Counted from the first letter of the stretch, positions 42,958-54,485 are shown. The stretch: DNA of 64,000 nt from Chrysopilus asiliformis (GCA_964034945.1 OZ035960.1:72062652-72126651); one strand, 5' to 3'. The notes: generated by a model not told the origin, from the letters alone. Program-made: numbers and translations.

Positions 42958-44708
42958 TTCGCAGAAGCGTGGGTGTTTCTTTCACACCACTCACATATTT
43001 CGGAGTTATCATTCGGAGGAGTTGGTTGTTGCGTAATAGCATTAATTTTGGCTCTATTGGTATTATTTGGAAAATTGGAATTGTTCGACTTCTGAGGGTA
43101 ATTGTTTTGAGGTCGGCCCTTTTGATTATTTCGACAACGTTCGGTGCTATGGCCATTTATTTTACAATGTGTACAGTAGTATTGTTTGGTTCGACAGTTT
43201 GAAATATCGTGTCCAATGTTTTTACAGAAATCACAGCGCAAGTTTCTGGAATCGGAGGACCTATTTAGTTGCGATTGATTTTGGAAAGTGGAGTTATTCT
43301 TGGGTTGAAAATTTCTAGAGTAGGTATTAGATTTATTTAATGTTCGGTTCGTGAAAGAATTGGTTAAATTATTTGTGCCGTTTAATCTTTGACTTGAGTC
43401 GGGGTTAAAATTTGAAAAACTGTTATGCGATAAATTTTGATAAGAATTTAACTCATGGTCGAAAAGTCTGCTTGACCGGTTTTGAGAGTAAACCCTTTCT
43501 TCCGATCTTTCGATTTCTTCGGCCAGATTCATTAATGCCAATAATGTTTTATCTGTGTGTCCCAATATGGCTTGTCGTATTGTAGGACTAAGAATACCTG
43601 ACTTGAATGTGAATTTTGTTTCCTCTTCGACTTCTCGTAATAACGCGTCATTAGCGGAAGGGTATTTTTTTGTAACAGCCAAACGTAATTCCTTGTATTG
43701 TTTGACCAGTCTGCACCCGTATGCCATTACTCCTTCACCTGGCCTTTGTACGCATTTTCGTACGCTGGCGAACAGGTCGTTGATACTTTTAGAAGGGGCA
43801 TAGTTTACAGATAACATTTCAGAAAAATTTTGAAAGTTGTCGAAATTGTTATTTCTCATCAGGTCATAGGCATCTCCCCTTAGCCTTGTTTTTATCAGAG
43901 AGAGAAACAGAGGACATTTTTCTGGGTTAAGATTGTCATAAATTTGTTGGGCACTATCTAAAAATATTTGTAAGTCTATTCTAACTGTATCTCGATTTTC
44001 ACCCGAAAATAACGGAACAATTTCGTTAATTAATTTTGCGGTATCTAGGAAATTCATTTTGGAAACTGGAATTGGGTTGTACTGACTTGGACTATATAAT
44101 TCTAGAACGAATCGATCAATTGACTCTATAAATTCGTTAAGCGTAGAGGGTAAATTATTTTCTTCCGCGAAGGTTTCTTCGTTAAGAGATGATATCTCAC
44201 CGAATTGACTATCTTGCCAAAACAATTTCAAATTTTTATTACTAGTACTTAAATACTTATTCCTAAAATCTACTATTTCTTGAATTTTGTCACTTACAAA
44301 CTTTTCCTGTGTTGAATTTGATGCTAATTTGCTTCTTGGGTAAATACGTCCTTCTCTAAGCGGCACGTCGCTGTATCTCGTTGTCCTGCTAGGTCCTAGT
44401 TGTGGTGTAGATGTGTTGAATTGCTTGGTACTTTTCGGTGTTCCCTGAATTCCTTCTATTTGTTCCGTCTATTCGTTGATCCTCAGTTGAATTTCTCCTA
44501 GTAAGTCGTATAAGGTGTCTGTCGTCTCCAGAAGTTGTGGTGTTACGGTTACAGTCTTCTTTTCTGGTGTTCGTCCTTCGGTGTCTAATTTTTGTGATGT
44601 GGTAGAGTCTTGTTCTTCATTCGGGGTGATCGGTGATTTCGATGTTGATTTCTTCTTAACTTTCCTGTCGGGATTCACTCGGAGAACCGTTTTCAACAGT
44701 TTTGACAT
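42909..44708 (-). CDS. gag: Gag with three zinc knuckles; one in-frame stop near the N-terminus
   Basis: The frame can be read from the ATG at 44708. A TAG at 44469-44471 splits it into 79 residues and a downstream open part; the first ATG after the stop is at 44366 and gives 485 residues. The downstream part contains the capsid-like helical region, an Asn/Ser-rich segment, and three CCHC zinc knuckles of the CX2CX4HX4C form (begin CDFC, CTHC, CEWC) for RNA binding. Errantivirus Gag proteins of Drosophila gypsy type, as I recall them, lack such knuckles, so three is notable. The stop could be a disabling mutation, a read-through site, or mark a separate short leader ORF. Gag overlaps pol at its 3' end. 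Confidence 0.88.
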
Positions 44709-44956
44709 TTATTTAATCGCACTATGCCGGGTTCACGTCACTGTTACTGTTTGTGATACTAGTTCTGCTTAACTAATATAAGTACACAAACTAAATGTTC
44801 GAATGTTCGCGATAGCAATAGTAAAATGTTCACTTTCCGCTGGCTTCTTTCGTTTGTGATAATAGCACTTGTTACTATTATAAATTACACAAATTTAGAG
44901 TTTAAATGTGCGTGATAATGAATTATTTCACTTTACTTCACTAATTTTTCTGCAAA

Positions 44957-44975
44957 CATCCTACCAACTGCGCCA
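44957..44975 (-). promoter_or_regulatory. Primer binding site, tRNA-Ser-like
   Basis: In element sense, two bases after the 5' LTR comes TGGCGCAGTTGGTAGGATG. It resembles the complement of a tRNA-Ser 3' end (CGACTGCG+CCA in flies, from memory), the primer used by 17.6/297-type elements. 44709-44956 is the untranslated leader. Confidence 0.75.
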
Positions 44976-44977
44976 AA

Positions 44978-46347
44978 TGTAACAAAACGTGTCTTCACCT
45001 CGATGCGGCTAATAAATATTTTTGTGAAACTTTCACCCCAAAACAATAAAACAAAGTCACAAAATTTATTTTAAAGATTTTTATTCACTTTAGATTAATT
45101 TGACAGTTTACACAAATTTTTATAATTTAGTTGGTTCACAATTTTTAGTCTTATTATCTTAGTTTGAATTACCTCACAAAATCTTCACAATCTTGCTTAA
45201 CCTAATTGGTTTAACGAATTCACAAATTTTAATCTTATTAACCTTTTATAATTTCATTTGAATAACTAAGTCTTCACCATCTTGATTAACCGAAAACTAA
45301 ATTTTAATGTCTGAAGAACAAAAGTCTGAATTTTCTTCTTGCTCAAATCACTTTTCCGAAAACTGTGTATTAAAATGAACTTCGTCGGTAGTTTCTCGAA
45401 TTTAACAATTAAGATCCCTTAACAACTGGAAAAAGAAAAACTCAAAAACTCTTTTAAAATCTATCCCAACTAACTGAACTTGAAAAACACTTAAAAACTC
45501 CTTTAAAAATTCTTAACATGACTTTTTAAAAACATAACTTTTCAAAATAGAATAACTCCCGATGACTTCTATCAAAGATAACTCTTAAAAATAACCCTTC
45601 CAAAGCTCCAAACAAAAACTATAAAATCACTCCCCTGAGTCAGGTCTTAACACCTTCTTTTATAGGCTTGACCTGCTCATTTTATTGATGGTGGGAATCT
45701 TAGTCACGTTGCCAAAACAGGTGCAAGTAACACTTGACCTAATTCTGGGTGACGGAAATAAAAATTGTATTGTCATGTAATGCTAATTCGCGTATTTCAC
45801 TGTTGTGAAATAAGACCAAAACATTTGTATGGAAATATGAACGCGTTTGTCGCGTGCTTCGTTCTTTTCGCTAATTGGCATTTTAATGTTGGATCTATGG
45901 CGGGTGCGTTGACCGACGTTATTTAGTTGAATTGAAGAGTTTTGATGATTTCGCATAATGTGTTTGAGAAAGATATATTGACAATTTTGCCTAGGGTTTA
46001 TGTGCAGGTGTTTATGCAGTTATATGGCGGGTGCGTTGACCTACGTTATTTAGGTGAATTGAAGAGTTTCGATGATTTTGCATAATGGCATATGGAAGAT
46101 CCAATTTTGTATAGGGTTTAAGCAGGGGCATTGACCGGGCTGCATAGGAAAGTAATAAGAATTGCATATGAATTGCTTATGTTGCTCAAAGGATGGGTCA
46201 ATGTTCTGGCTTAATACTTTGTACCTGTTGTTTTAGGTAAAGTGACTTGAAGAATGGGTCAATGTTCTGAATGAATACTTTGTACCTGTTGTTTTTAGGT
46301 TAAGTGATGGATTGCATTCTGGAAAAGTCGAAATGCAATTCATCACA
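44978..46347 (-). repeat. 5' LTR of the retroelement, 1370 bp
   Basis: Same length and nearly the same sequence as 33766-35135. It drives gag-pol-env leftward. Upstream host DNA is the AT microsatellite. Confidence 0.95.
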
Positions 46348-46375
46348 TATATATAATATATATATATGTATATCT

Positions 46376-47964
46376 CAGGGGCGTGGCGTAAGTTTTGAAA
46401 CTAGGGATGCAAATTTTAATTTTTTGGAATTTAATTGCCAACTTAAGGTTTTTATGTTATTAATAAAGGTATTTTTTGTGTTGTGCAAAAATACATCTCT
46501 CGTTAGCTACTTAAATGAATGACAATAAAATAATAAAAAGTTCAAAACATTAAAATAACTTGTACTTTATGATTATGAAAATGATTATGAAAAATGCATC
46601 CGATCTTTGATCCCCAGACTACGAAATTATAATGTGTTTGTTTTTAATTCGAGACACTTATATATCCGAATCGAGAGAAAAAGTAAATTGATGATCTTTT
46701 TGTATAAAAAATACAGTTATAAAAAAAATATTTACGATTGTCCGCATAAACCCGGATACACCAAGATCGTTTTTAATTCAGAATTACTAATTCTGAAGAG
46801 AATTAAACAGCTTTATGAAAATTATTTAAATCGCTGTAACTGACAGATTGCCAAACGTTGTTATCCTTCGAAAAAAGTAAACAAGGCCAACAAAATAACT
46901 TTTGCTTATTTGCACAACCGCAAAGCCAATTAAAATCTTCGTAAACTTTGACCGAAAATCGTCTCGTACAACTTTTATTTACTGTTGTTATATTTAACTT
47001 TGGTTTTGGTCTCCCGCGATCAAGAATATTTTGTTTTTCTGAAAAAGATCGCGAACTAAATGATTGTTTTAATAAGCTATCGATTACACAACAATCTTCC
47101 ATTTTTACCAAACTATTGAAATTACAAAAATCACACAATAAAAAGACTCGCTAATAAATAAACAATTTAAGACAATACTCAATACGCATGCAGAAACGCT
47201 ACTACCAATTTGCCTTAATGCATTTTTTTTTACTTATTTTCACTCGGAAGCAACGATTCGAATTGCTTATTTCACCTATTCCTGTTGCATATGACATTAC
47301 GAGGCAAAAGAGAAATGATCGCCCGAAAGAAATTTTTATTTTTGGAATGGTTTTTTAAACCGCAAAAACCGCGTATTTTTTGTTCAAAAAGGTATGAATA
47401 TTAGATATAGAATTACTCAAAACAAAATTATCTAAATGTCCTCCAAAAAAACTTTTTAAATACGGATCTTAGTTTTTTAGTTATTTAAATAAAAGCGAAA
47501 ATTATTTGACTTCTGCTGAGGTGGAAGCAATTTTTATTTTGCATCCACATTTTCTCTTTTCTCTAGTCGTTAACGTAGGTTTTCATCTCTCAAAATTTAG
47601 TTTTATCTCTCTTCGTACAAAACTCATAGATGCAACAATAATTTCTGCTTCCACACAGTTTCAAAGGCAAGTTAAGAAATTCTCTCTTTTTTTAAAGGCA
47701 TTCGCGGTTGAATATATCACGACTGTATGATAAAATGCATTTTGTGCCGTACTGAAGCTACAAACGGCACAAAACAGTAACTCTAAGTTGTATTGAAGCT
47801 ACAAAGGGCACAAAACAGTAATTCTAACAATAAACTCAAACTTAATTATGATCGAATTTTGAAAAAAAAAAAATGTTTCAACATAAAAACTCAGTTATCA
47901 ATATTTTTGTGAGATTTGTAAGGGATGCAATGCATCCCTTGCATCCAATGACGCCACGCCCCTG
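46376..47964 (-). mobile_element. Non-autonomous hAT element with TTF zinc-finger remnant, 1589 bp
   Basis: The ends CAGGGGCGTGGCGT and ACGCCACGCCCCTG are exact inverted repeats. A perfect 8-bp duplication GTATATCT lies at 46368-46375 and 47965-47972. It carries only an N-terminal transposase fragment. A local tandem 'agctacaaa-ggcacaaaacagtaa' is at about 47753-47825. Confidence 0.93.
46803..47138 (-). pseudogene. hAT transposase fragment, TTF-type zinc finger
   Basis: A 111-residue frame with the TTF-type zinc-finger signature (FNWLCGCANKQKLFCWPCLLF) that begins ZMYM/TTF-domain hAT transposases. Upstream sequence has an RGRPKPKL-like basic stretch. The dimerisation and RNase H-like catalytic domains are absent from the element. 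A truncated, inactive transposase. Confidence 0.75.
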
Positions 47965-47980
47965 GTATATCTATATATAA

Positions 47981-48070
47981 CGTAAACATTTTGTCGTAAG
48001 GAATATTATTTTTACAAATTCGGGCGCCCGAATTTGTAAAAATAATATTCCTTACGACAAAATGTTTACG
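47981..48070. repeat. Perfect 90-bp palindrome without spacer
   Basis: 47981-48025 is the exact reverse complement of 48026-48070; the centre reads CGGGCGCCCG. The outer part of each arm (cgtaaacattttgtcgtaag) resembles the tandem unit to the right. It could be two element ends fused head to head. Confidence 0.95.
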
Positions 48071-48285
48071 ATAAATTGTTTTACGATAAATTGTCTTACG
48101 ATAAATTGTCTTACGATAAATTGTCTTACGATAAATTGTTTTACGATAAATTGTTCTTACGATAAATTGTTCTTACGATAAATTGTTCTTACGATAAATT
48201 GTTCTTACGATAAATTGTTTTACGATAAATTGTTCACGATAAATTGTTTTACGATAAATTGTTCACGATAAATTGTCCGCGAATC
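48071..48285. repeat. Tandem array of 13-16 bp TTACGATAAATTGT units
   Basis: About 14 units 'acgataaattgt' separated by ttt, ctt, tctt or c. The phase varies, so this is not a CRISPR-like array. It adjoins the palindrome and shares its end sequence. Confidence 0.92.
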
Positions 48286-48674
48286 GTCAAACAGACCTTG
48301 TATAATTCGGCCATGGTTTTGAACACTGTTTTTAGTTGCTCTAAATTGAAATTGCTTCGTTGCTTTTATCGTGTAATTTTATTTTTATTTGTTTTTTATC
48401 TATGGGCGTTTTCATAAATTCAAGTTCTGCAAAAAAAGATTTTTGATTAAAAAATAACACAAAAGATTTTTCTTAATAAATAACCCAGTTTATGTTATTC
48501 GTTTAGTTTACGAAGAAAATGTTTTGTGCAATTTGCGTAAGTTCCGAGTACATTTATGAAAATGCCCTATTAAACATTGTTCGTTGTGTTGCAAGTGAAA
48601 TTTGATTTTTAGGTACAAGATGCCAAAATTCACCAAACGGAAAGTCAAATCCCGTAACATTACGGTCAATCAAA
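48286..48674. other. Unassigned DNA holding a 164-bp MITE
   Basis: AT-rich DNA. 48404-48567 is a MITE with ends GGGCGTTTTCATAAAT and its inverted near-copy (one mismatch), flanked by TAT on both sides. No gene. Confidence 0.65.
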
Positions 48675-48786
48675 TTGTTTCTTTAGTTTCCTTTTCACTA
48701 AAATTTCTTACTTAAAGATCTATTGGCGATCGTTGTAGGCGGATTCACGTCTTCTGGCCGTCTCTACGAGACAGACACCTTGCTTT
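48675..48786 (-). repeat. Repeat R, reversed, solitary
   Basis: Reverse of 3750-3868 (gatctattggcgatcgttgtagg ... gtctctacgagacagacacct), here without the Helentron-like part. It joins directly to H1 block U. Confidence 0.7.
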
Positions 48787-49294
48787 TTCTAACTACAAAC
48801 GACATATGTATAAGAGGTTTAATATTGGTAAACTTTAGGGGCGAAAAAGATCTAACAGAAATGTTAATTATAAAAATCGTAAATAATGTAACAGAAAAAA
48901 TAACAGTATCCATTTTGAAAATGAATATATATGACATAAAATGGGGTGACAAATTATTATTTTTTGATTTTTCTTCTGTAATAATAATATTAACGATGTT
49001 CAGACAAAAGAAAATTAACAGATATCTAAATTATCACAAAAAATGTAAGATATCTTAAATTAGTCAAAAGAAAAATGTTCAATGGAAAAATTATATTTGA
49101 AGTCGATTATATTTTCTCCTTCGTAGTGGCTCTCACACATTCTTTTACCTACACTTACTTCTGTGACCAGTTTATTCGATTCGTTTTAATATTGTTCGAG
49201 TTTAACAGTAAACCGTTTCGTACCTCTGACAACTTCCGAGTGAATTTTTTTGCAACAATACGGAACATTGAATAAATAGTTGAATAGTAAAAAA
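48787..49294 (+). repeat. H1 upstream block U, unit 4 (proximal part)
   Basis: Homologous to 16770-17275. The distal part of U is missing because other repeats abut at 48786. The proximal 180 bases are intact, so regulatory sequence near the gene is probably complete. Confidence 0.75.
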
Positions 49295-49957
49295 ATGGCT
49301 GAAAACACAGCTACTGAAACAGTCGCCGCACCGCCAGCAGAAGTGAAGAAAACTAAGAAAGCGGCGATTGGAGCAAAGAAGGCTCCAAAAGCTAAACCAA
49401 ATCATCCACCAACGTCTGACATGGTAAATAGTGCCATTAAAAATTTGAAAGAGCGTGGTGGTTCTTCATTGTCAGCTATAAAGAAATATTTGGCTGTCAA
49501 TTATAAAGTTGATTCAGATAAATTGGCACCTTTCATCAAAAAATATTTAAAAGGAGCCGTAATCAGTGGCAAATTGATTCAGACTAAAGGGAAGGGAGCT
49601 TCTGGTTCGTTCAAGCTGCCAGCTGGTGCTAAGGAGAAGGATCAAAAGGTCAAAAAATCCAAGCAACCAGCCACAGGAAAAAGAGTTGCCAAACCAAAGA
49701 AGAAAGCCACAAAGCCAGAAACTAAAAAGTCCACAGCAACTAAGAAGGCAGCGATCGGTGTGAAAAAGGACAAGAAAAAGGAGAGCGCCTCAGCAGCAAA
49801 AACTGCAAAGAAAAGTGGAGTAGTTAAGGCTAAACCAAAAGCGGCCCCAAAACAGAAGCCAACCAAACCAACGAAGGCAGTTGCTAAGAGTCCAAAAGCG
49901 CCTAAACCAAAAAAAGCCGCAGGTAAAGCTAAAAAACCAGTAGCTTCCAAAAAATAA
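49295..49957 (+). CDS. Histone H1, copy 4
   Basis: Intact linker histone of 220 residues, one Gly shorter than its sisters in the N tail (AIGAKKAP). The globular domain at about 37-108 is as in copy 2, with one conservative change (LAVNYKV for LAINYKV). The basic tail ends KKPVASKK. The start at 49295 is the conserved [11 protein letters not shown]; the frame is open a few codons further upstream but without an ATG. Stem-loop and D block follow as in the other units. The leader joins solitary repeat R about 500 bases upstream. Expected to be expressed as an S-phase, non-polyadenylated mRNA. Confidence 0.96.
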   Translation: MAENTATETVAAPPAEVKKTKKAAIGAKKAPKAKPNHPPTSDMVNSAIKNLKERGGSSLSAIKKYLAVNYKVDSDKLAPFIKKYLKGAVISGKLIQTKGKGASGSFKLPAGAKEKDQKVKKSKQPATGKRVAKPKKKATKPETKKSTATKKAAIGVKKDKKKESASAAKTAKKSGVVKAKPKAAPKQKPTKPTKAVAKSPKAPKPKKAAGKAKKPVASKK

Positions 49958-50018
49958 TCTACTCAAATTGACATTGGGTAATCATAGAAAAATGCATGAG
50001 TTTACCGCAACCAAATAA

Positions 50019-50056
50019 AGCTCTTCTCAGGGCTACCAAAAATATGTTTAAAGAGC
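50019..50056 (+). promoter_or_regulatory. Histone mRNA 3' stem-loop and downstream element, copy 4
   Basis: Stem-loop 50019-50034, ACCA, then AAAGAGC about 15 bases on. Same wobble pair. Confidence 0.9.
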
Positions 50057-50562
50057 ATTCAAGTTACCGTATGATTTTGAAAATTCTCCTATTTTTAAAA
50101 GCCCTTATTTAGCTTACCTTCGTATCTGTTTGGCTGTCGGAGTCAAATCTTGCAATCCAATTTTGACCCGCTTCCCATCCAATTGACTTGAAATTTTGCA
50201 CACGTCCCATGACAATACTATATTTTCACTAGTTTGGTCTTGTAAGGACAACCGAATATCCTGTAGGGATGACATGATTATCCTTGTCCTCGAATGTTCC
50301 GGAAAAAAACTCATCTCGGAGTTGTTGCGGTCGCTGAATCCGATCCTGGCATTAAGAAGTCCGTAAGGATAACGCAAGATACTGTTTTTGCTTTTGGATT
50401 TTTAGTCATACTAATCAAATACAAAATGACTAAAAAGAATAAAATTAAAAAAATATTTTATTAAAAAAAAGCTTTTATTTAAATTAAAAATGCACTAAAA
50501 TGGGAAAAAATATATATAGAAATAGTAAAAAGCATAATGATTTTTACCTTTTAGTGCCTTTT
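50057..50562. repeat. H1 downstream block D, unit 4
   Basis: D block with a small loss ('gaagatactgtttttgc'), then the spacer up to 'ccttttagtgcctt'. The 87-codon minus-strand frame at 50114 lies wholly in repeat sequence and is not called. Confidence 0.6.
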
Positions 50563-51600
50563 TCTATATATATATATATAAAAAAGTGACGTTATTTACT
50601 ACGCTTATAACTCAAGAACGGCTGCACCGATTTCGATGATACGCGCCAATTCGGAGTGGTCTTCGGCCAAACAAGAAGAATACCCAAGAAAATTTCGGAA
50701 AATCTCCATGGAAATGCGGGAGACTCATTTTCCACATACAGCGCCATCTATGATACACGGCGTGTACTAAAAACGAATATGGTTTTGTGTGGTGGTACCG
50801 ATAACCAGGTAAAAACACTACGGAGCGGAAAATTGAAAATTTCTACCGGAAAAGTCGGAAAATATTGAAAAACCGAAATTGCATACTTTCAGGGGTTGCG
50901 GGTGGCAGCGGTTTTCCAAATCAAAAATCCCGATTATTTTTTCGTTTTGTTGGAAAAGTCGAAAAAAATGTTGGGGAAAAGCGGGAATATCGGAAAAATT
51001 GAAACTTGCATTTTGTATGTGATTATGGTATGGAAGGAGAAAATATTGTATTTGGAACTGAAAAACGGATAATTTGGTCCCTCACGATGATGTTATCGCA
51101 CACAGATGGCGTTACGCTCTCAGACTTACGTTTAATAGCTGAGAAATATATTCGCTCTTTCCTTTTATTTGTGAGATAGAGTTATACATTTTTTTGATTT
51201 GTGAGATGGGGTAACGTATAAACTCAAGAACTACTGCACCAACATAGACTATGTATCATGACCACGGTCTATAGTTAGGTGTGGTCGCGGTATCAGCTCC
51301 CCTTTCACCCCCTCGCCAGTTATCTTCTGAACCACTGAAGGGATTTGAATACGGTTTTCAGTGTCGGGGAGGTCAATCATAAAAAAAATTTCATCCACTC
51401 AAACTACTCCGCTCTACATGGTGCGAGCCCCCTTCCTGCTATCTACTAAACTACAGAACGGTTATCTGTCAAGGTATAGGTTATCTGTCAAGGTAAATTT
51501 GTGCTTTTTTCCAGAACATTGTGATTTCCAAAACTGAGGTTAGCGGCACATCGAATCTGGACTTGCATCAACACAAATTTCCTTTATTCATTCACTGTTT
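50563..51600 (+). mobile_element. Helitron-like element, family 2, copy in unit 4
   Basis: Same 5' end (TCTATATATATATATATAAA) and interior as 30682-31984, inserted at the same place in the H1 spacer. The insertion therefore predates duplication of units 3 and 4. It contains the 'gaagggatttgaatacggttttcag' segment that recurs at 56407, 58467 and 63738. No gene. Confidence 0.6.
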
Positions 51601-51948
51601 TGTGCTGATTATCCTGGTCCTCAAATGTTCCAGAAAAAAATCTCATCTCTTTTTGCGGTCGCTGAGTCCGATTCTGGCATTAAGAAGTCTGTAAGGATAA
51701 TGGAAGATACTGTTTGGCTAAAGTGACTATGTTTTTGCTTTTGGATTTTTAGTCATACTAATCAAATACAAAATGACTAAACAGAATAAAATTAAAAAAA
51801 AATATTTTATTGAAAAAAAGCTTTTATTTAAATTAAAAATGCACTAAAATAGAAAAAATTATTTTTGAGCACTGTATATCGAAATAGTAAACAGCTTAAT
51901 TATTTTTTCCTTTTATTGCATTTTTTGAAATAAAAGCTTTTTTAACTA
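51601..51948. repeat. Second partial D block, unit 4
   Basis: Parallels 31985-32330 (tgctgattatcctggtcctcaaatg ... gcttttttaacta) and ends at the TA target of the Tc1-like palindromic element. Confidence 0.6.
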
Positions 51949-52261
51949 CAGCCTTGGCCAAAAGTATTGAGCACCCTGTAAATTTTACTAATATACAAAA
52001 TCTAATGCTCCAAATCAATCGTATTGTTTATTAAAGTTTTGTCGGCATCTAAAAAATAAAATTTAAACAATAGTCAAGTGGCTGGTTAGTAACAAAACAT
52101 CTAGAACCTTAAAAATTTGCTTTTGTGGTGTTTTTTGATATCCGATTAGTTCGCTTTCTCAGCTCGCTGTGAAGACATACAGTTGTGTAGTGCCTTGAAG
52201 TGATTTTTTTTCAATAAATTAAATATTTTAATGTAAATATGGCGAAAAAAGATAACTGACA

Positions 52262-52710
52262 TTGCAACAGCGGGTAGAAATTCAACTTTTGAAGCAGCAA
52301 GGCAAGTCCCAAGTGAAAATTTCTAAAACCGTTAAATTTTCGCGTCGAGCTGTGCAATATGTTATCGAACGGTTCGAGAAGACTGGGTCGCATAAAAATA
52401 GACACAGATCTGGACGAAAACGACTTACTATAGATCGTGAAGACAGAATATTAGTAAGGGATTCACTGAAAAATAGGAGAAAAACGTCTTTCGAGCTCGC
52501 TGCTGATTTTTCAGTAACAATTAAAAAGCCAATATCTGCCAGGACGACACGAAGAAGGCTGCAGAAAGCTGGTCTAAAAGGCTGTAAAGCCAGGAAGAAG
52601 CCGTGGCTTTCCGAAAAAAACAAAAAGGCTCGCTTCCAATGGGCTCTAAAACACAAAAGTTTAACCGAGCAAGATTGGTCAAATATTCTATGGTCGGACG
52701 AATCAAACTT
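52262..52710 (+). pseudogene. Tc1-like transposase N-terminal half, left arm
   Basis: About 150 codons: a paired-type helix-turn-helix (QGKSQVKISKTVKFSRRAVQ), a second DNA-binding region (SARTTRRRLQKAGLKG) and the beginning of the DDE domain with the first catalytic Asp (WSNILWSDESNF). It is cut at the palindrome centre, so the other two catalytic acids are missing. The upstream ATG at 52239 is out of frame by one base in both arms. The frame seen to 52948 after the centre is antisense reading of the other arm. Confidence 0.85.
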
Positions 52711-52758
52711 CGAAAATAATGTTTTTCTACAGAAAAAGGAATTATTTTACTCCCCTGA

Positions 52759-53207
52759 AAGTTTGATTCGTCCGACCATAGAATATTTGACCAATCTTGC
52801 TCGGTTAAACTTTTGTGTTTTAGAGCCCATTGGAAGCGAGCCTTTTTGTTTTTTTCGGAAAGCCACGGCTTCTTCCTGGCTTTGCAGCCTTTTAGACCAG
52901 CTTTCTGCAGCCTTCTTCGTGTCGTCCTGGCAGATATTGGCTTTTTAATTGTTACTGAAAAATCAGCAGCGAGCTCGAAAGACGTTTTTCTCCTATTTTT
53001 CAGTGAATCCCTTACTAATATTCTGTCTTCACGATCTATAGTAAGTCGTTTTCGTCCAGATCTGTGTCTATTTTTTTGCGACCCAGTCTTCTCGAACCGT
53101 TCGATAACATATTGCACAGCTCGACGCGAAAATTTAACGGTTTTAGAAATTTTCACTTGGGACTTGCCTTGCTGCTTCAAAAGTTGAATTTCTACCCGCT
53201 GTTGCAA
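52759..53207 (-). pseudogene. Tc1-like transposase N-terminal half, right arm
   Basis: Mirror image of the left arm, with the same helix-turn-helix and WSDESNF. Differences include Gln for His in the GSQKNRHRSG stretch. Also truncated before the rest of the catalytic domain. Confidence 0.85.
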
Positions 53208-53521
53208 TGTCAGTTATCTTTTTTTCGCCATATTTACATTAAAATATTTAATTTATTGAAAAAAAATCACTTCAAGGCACTACACAACTGTATGTCTTCA
53301 CAGCGAGCTGAGAAAGCGAACTAATCGGATATCAAAAAACACCACAAAAGCAAATTTTTAAGGTTCTAGATGTTTTGTTACTAACCAGCCACTTGACTAA
53401 TGTTTAAATTTTATTTTTTAGATGCCGACAAAACTTTAATAAACAATACGATTGATTTGGAGCATTAGATTTTGTATATTAGTAAAATTTACAGGGTGCT
53501 CAATACTTTTGGCCAAGGCTG

Positions 53522-54485
53522 TATTTGCAGTTTTAACTAGTTTTGCAGTGGCAAGAAATCCGTTTTCTCAATGCTTGACAAACATTAATGTGTTTGCTAT
53601 CAATGTTGATAAACATTGAGCCATTCTCGTTAGCGGAAGATGCTTAATATGTACCTTTTAGCCCAAAAGTTAAAAACCTGGAAAATCGCGAAAAAAACGG
53701 TGTAAAAAACAATCGGTGCCGAAATTGGCATTAAATAAGAAATAAGACGAATTTGAAACACATGTAATAGCTAAAACTTCCAAGTGTGTTTGTTTAAAAA
53801 AGTGTTTTTTTTACGGAATATTGATTAATTTTGAAAATATCAAAGAAGTATTTCTTTTAGTCATTTAATTACAAATTTAATGAATGAATTTTTGTATATT
53901 TGTATTTCCAACAATACATGTCAGCGAACTAATAAAAATTTTATTATCGGCTTACGAATATAATGTACCAATTATTTTTTTTTCTAACTACAAACGACAT
54001 ATAAGAGGTTTAATATTGGTAAACTTTAGGGGCGAAAAAGATCTAACAGAAATGTTAATTATAAAAATCGTAAATAATGTAACAGAAAAAATAACAGTAT
54101 CCATTTTGAAAATGAATATATATGACATAAAATGGGGTGACAAATTATTATTTTTTGATTTTTCTTCTGTAATAATAATATAAACGATGTTCAGACAAAA
54201 GAAAATTAACAGATATCTAAATTATCACAAAAAATGTAAGATATCTTAAATTAGTCAAAAGAAAAATGTTCAATGGAAAAATTATATTTGAAGTCGATTA
54301 TATTTTCTCCTTCGTAGTGGCTCTCACACATTCTTTTACCTACACTTACTTCTGTGACCAGTTTATTCGATTCGTTTTAATATTGTTCGAGTTTAACAGT
54401 AAACCGTTTCGTACCTCTGACAACTTCCGAGTGAATTTTTTTGCAACAATACGGAACATTGAATAAATAGTTGAATAGTAAAAAA
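53522..54485 (+). repeat. H1 upstream block U, unit 5
   Basis: Full U block (tttgcagttttaactagttttgc ... gaacattgaataaatagttgaatag). It is nearly identical to unit 4 in its proximal part. A single base loss-type change ('aataatataaacgatg') distinguishes it. No other gene. Confidence 0.75.

Larger units (their letters stand above)
33766..46347 (-). mobile_element. Full-length Ty3/gypsy retroelement with env (errantivirus-type), 12.6 kb
   Basis: Two 1370-bp LTRs flank gag, pol and env, all reading on the minus strand. TATA is duplicated at both ends (33762-33765 and 46348-46351). A tRNA-Ser-like primer site and a purine tract lie at the expected places. Only about two LTR differences were noticed by eye, so the insertion is recent. 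An extra gene in the opposite sense lies between env and the 3' LTR. Confidence 0.96.
51949..53521. mobile_element. Palindromic Tc1-like element, 1573 bp (two left halves head to head)
   Basis: The outer ends CAGCCTTGGCCAAAAGTATT and its complement are flanked by TA (51947-51948, 53522-53523). The whole left arm 51949-52710 (762 bp) is repeated in reverse at 52759-53521 with few differences, leaving a 48-base spacer. Each arm has the terminal repeat, leader and first part of a transposase gene. H1 units 3 and 6 show the uninterrupted 'ttttttaactatttgcag'-type site. Confidence 0.95.

Noticed and set aside
48063..48285. Short regularly repeated sequence that might suggest a CRISPR array
   Set aside because: The units are 13-16 bp with almost no spacer, the phase varies, and the genome is animal. 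It is a simple tandem array.
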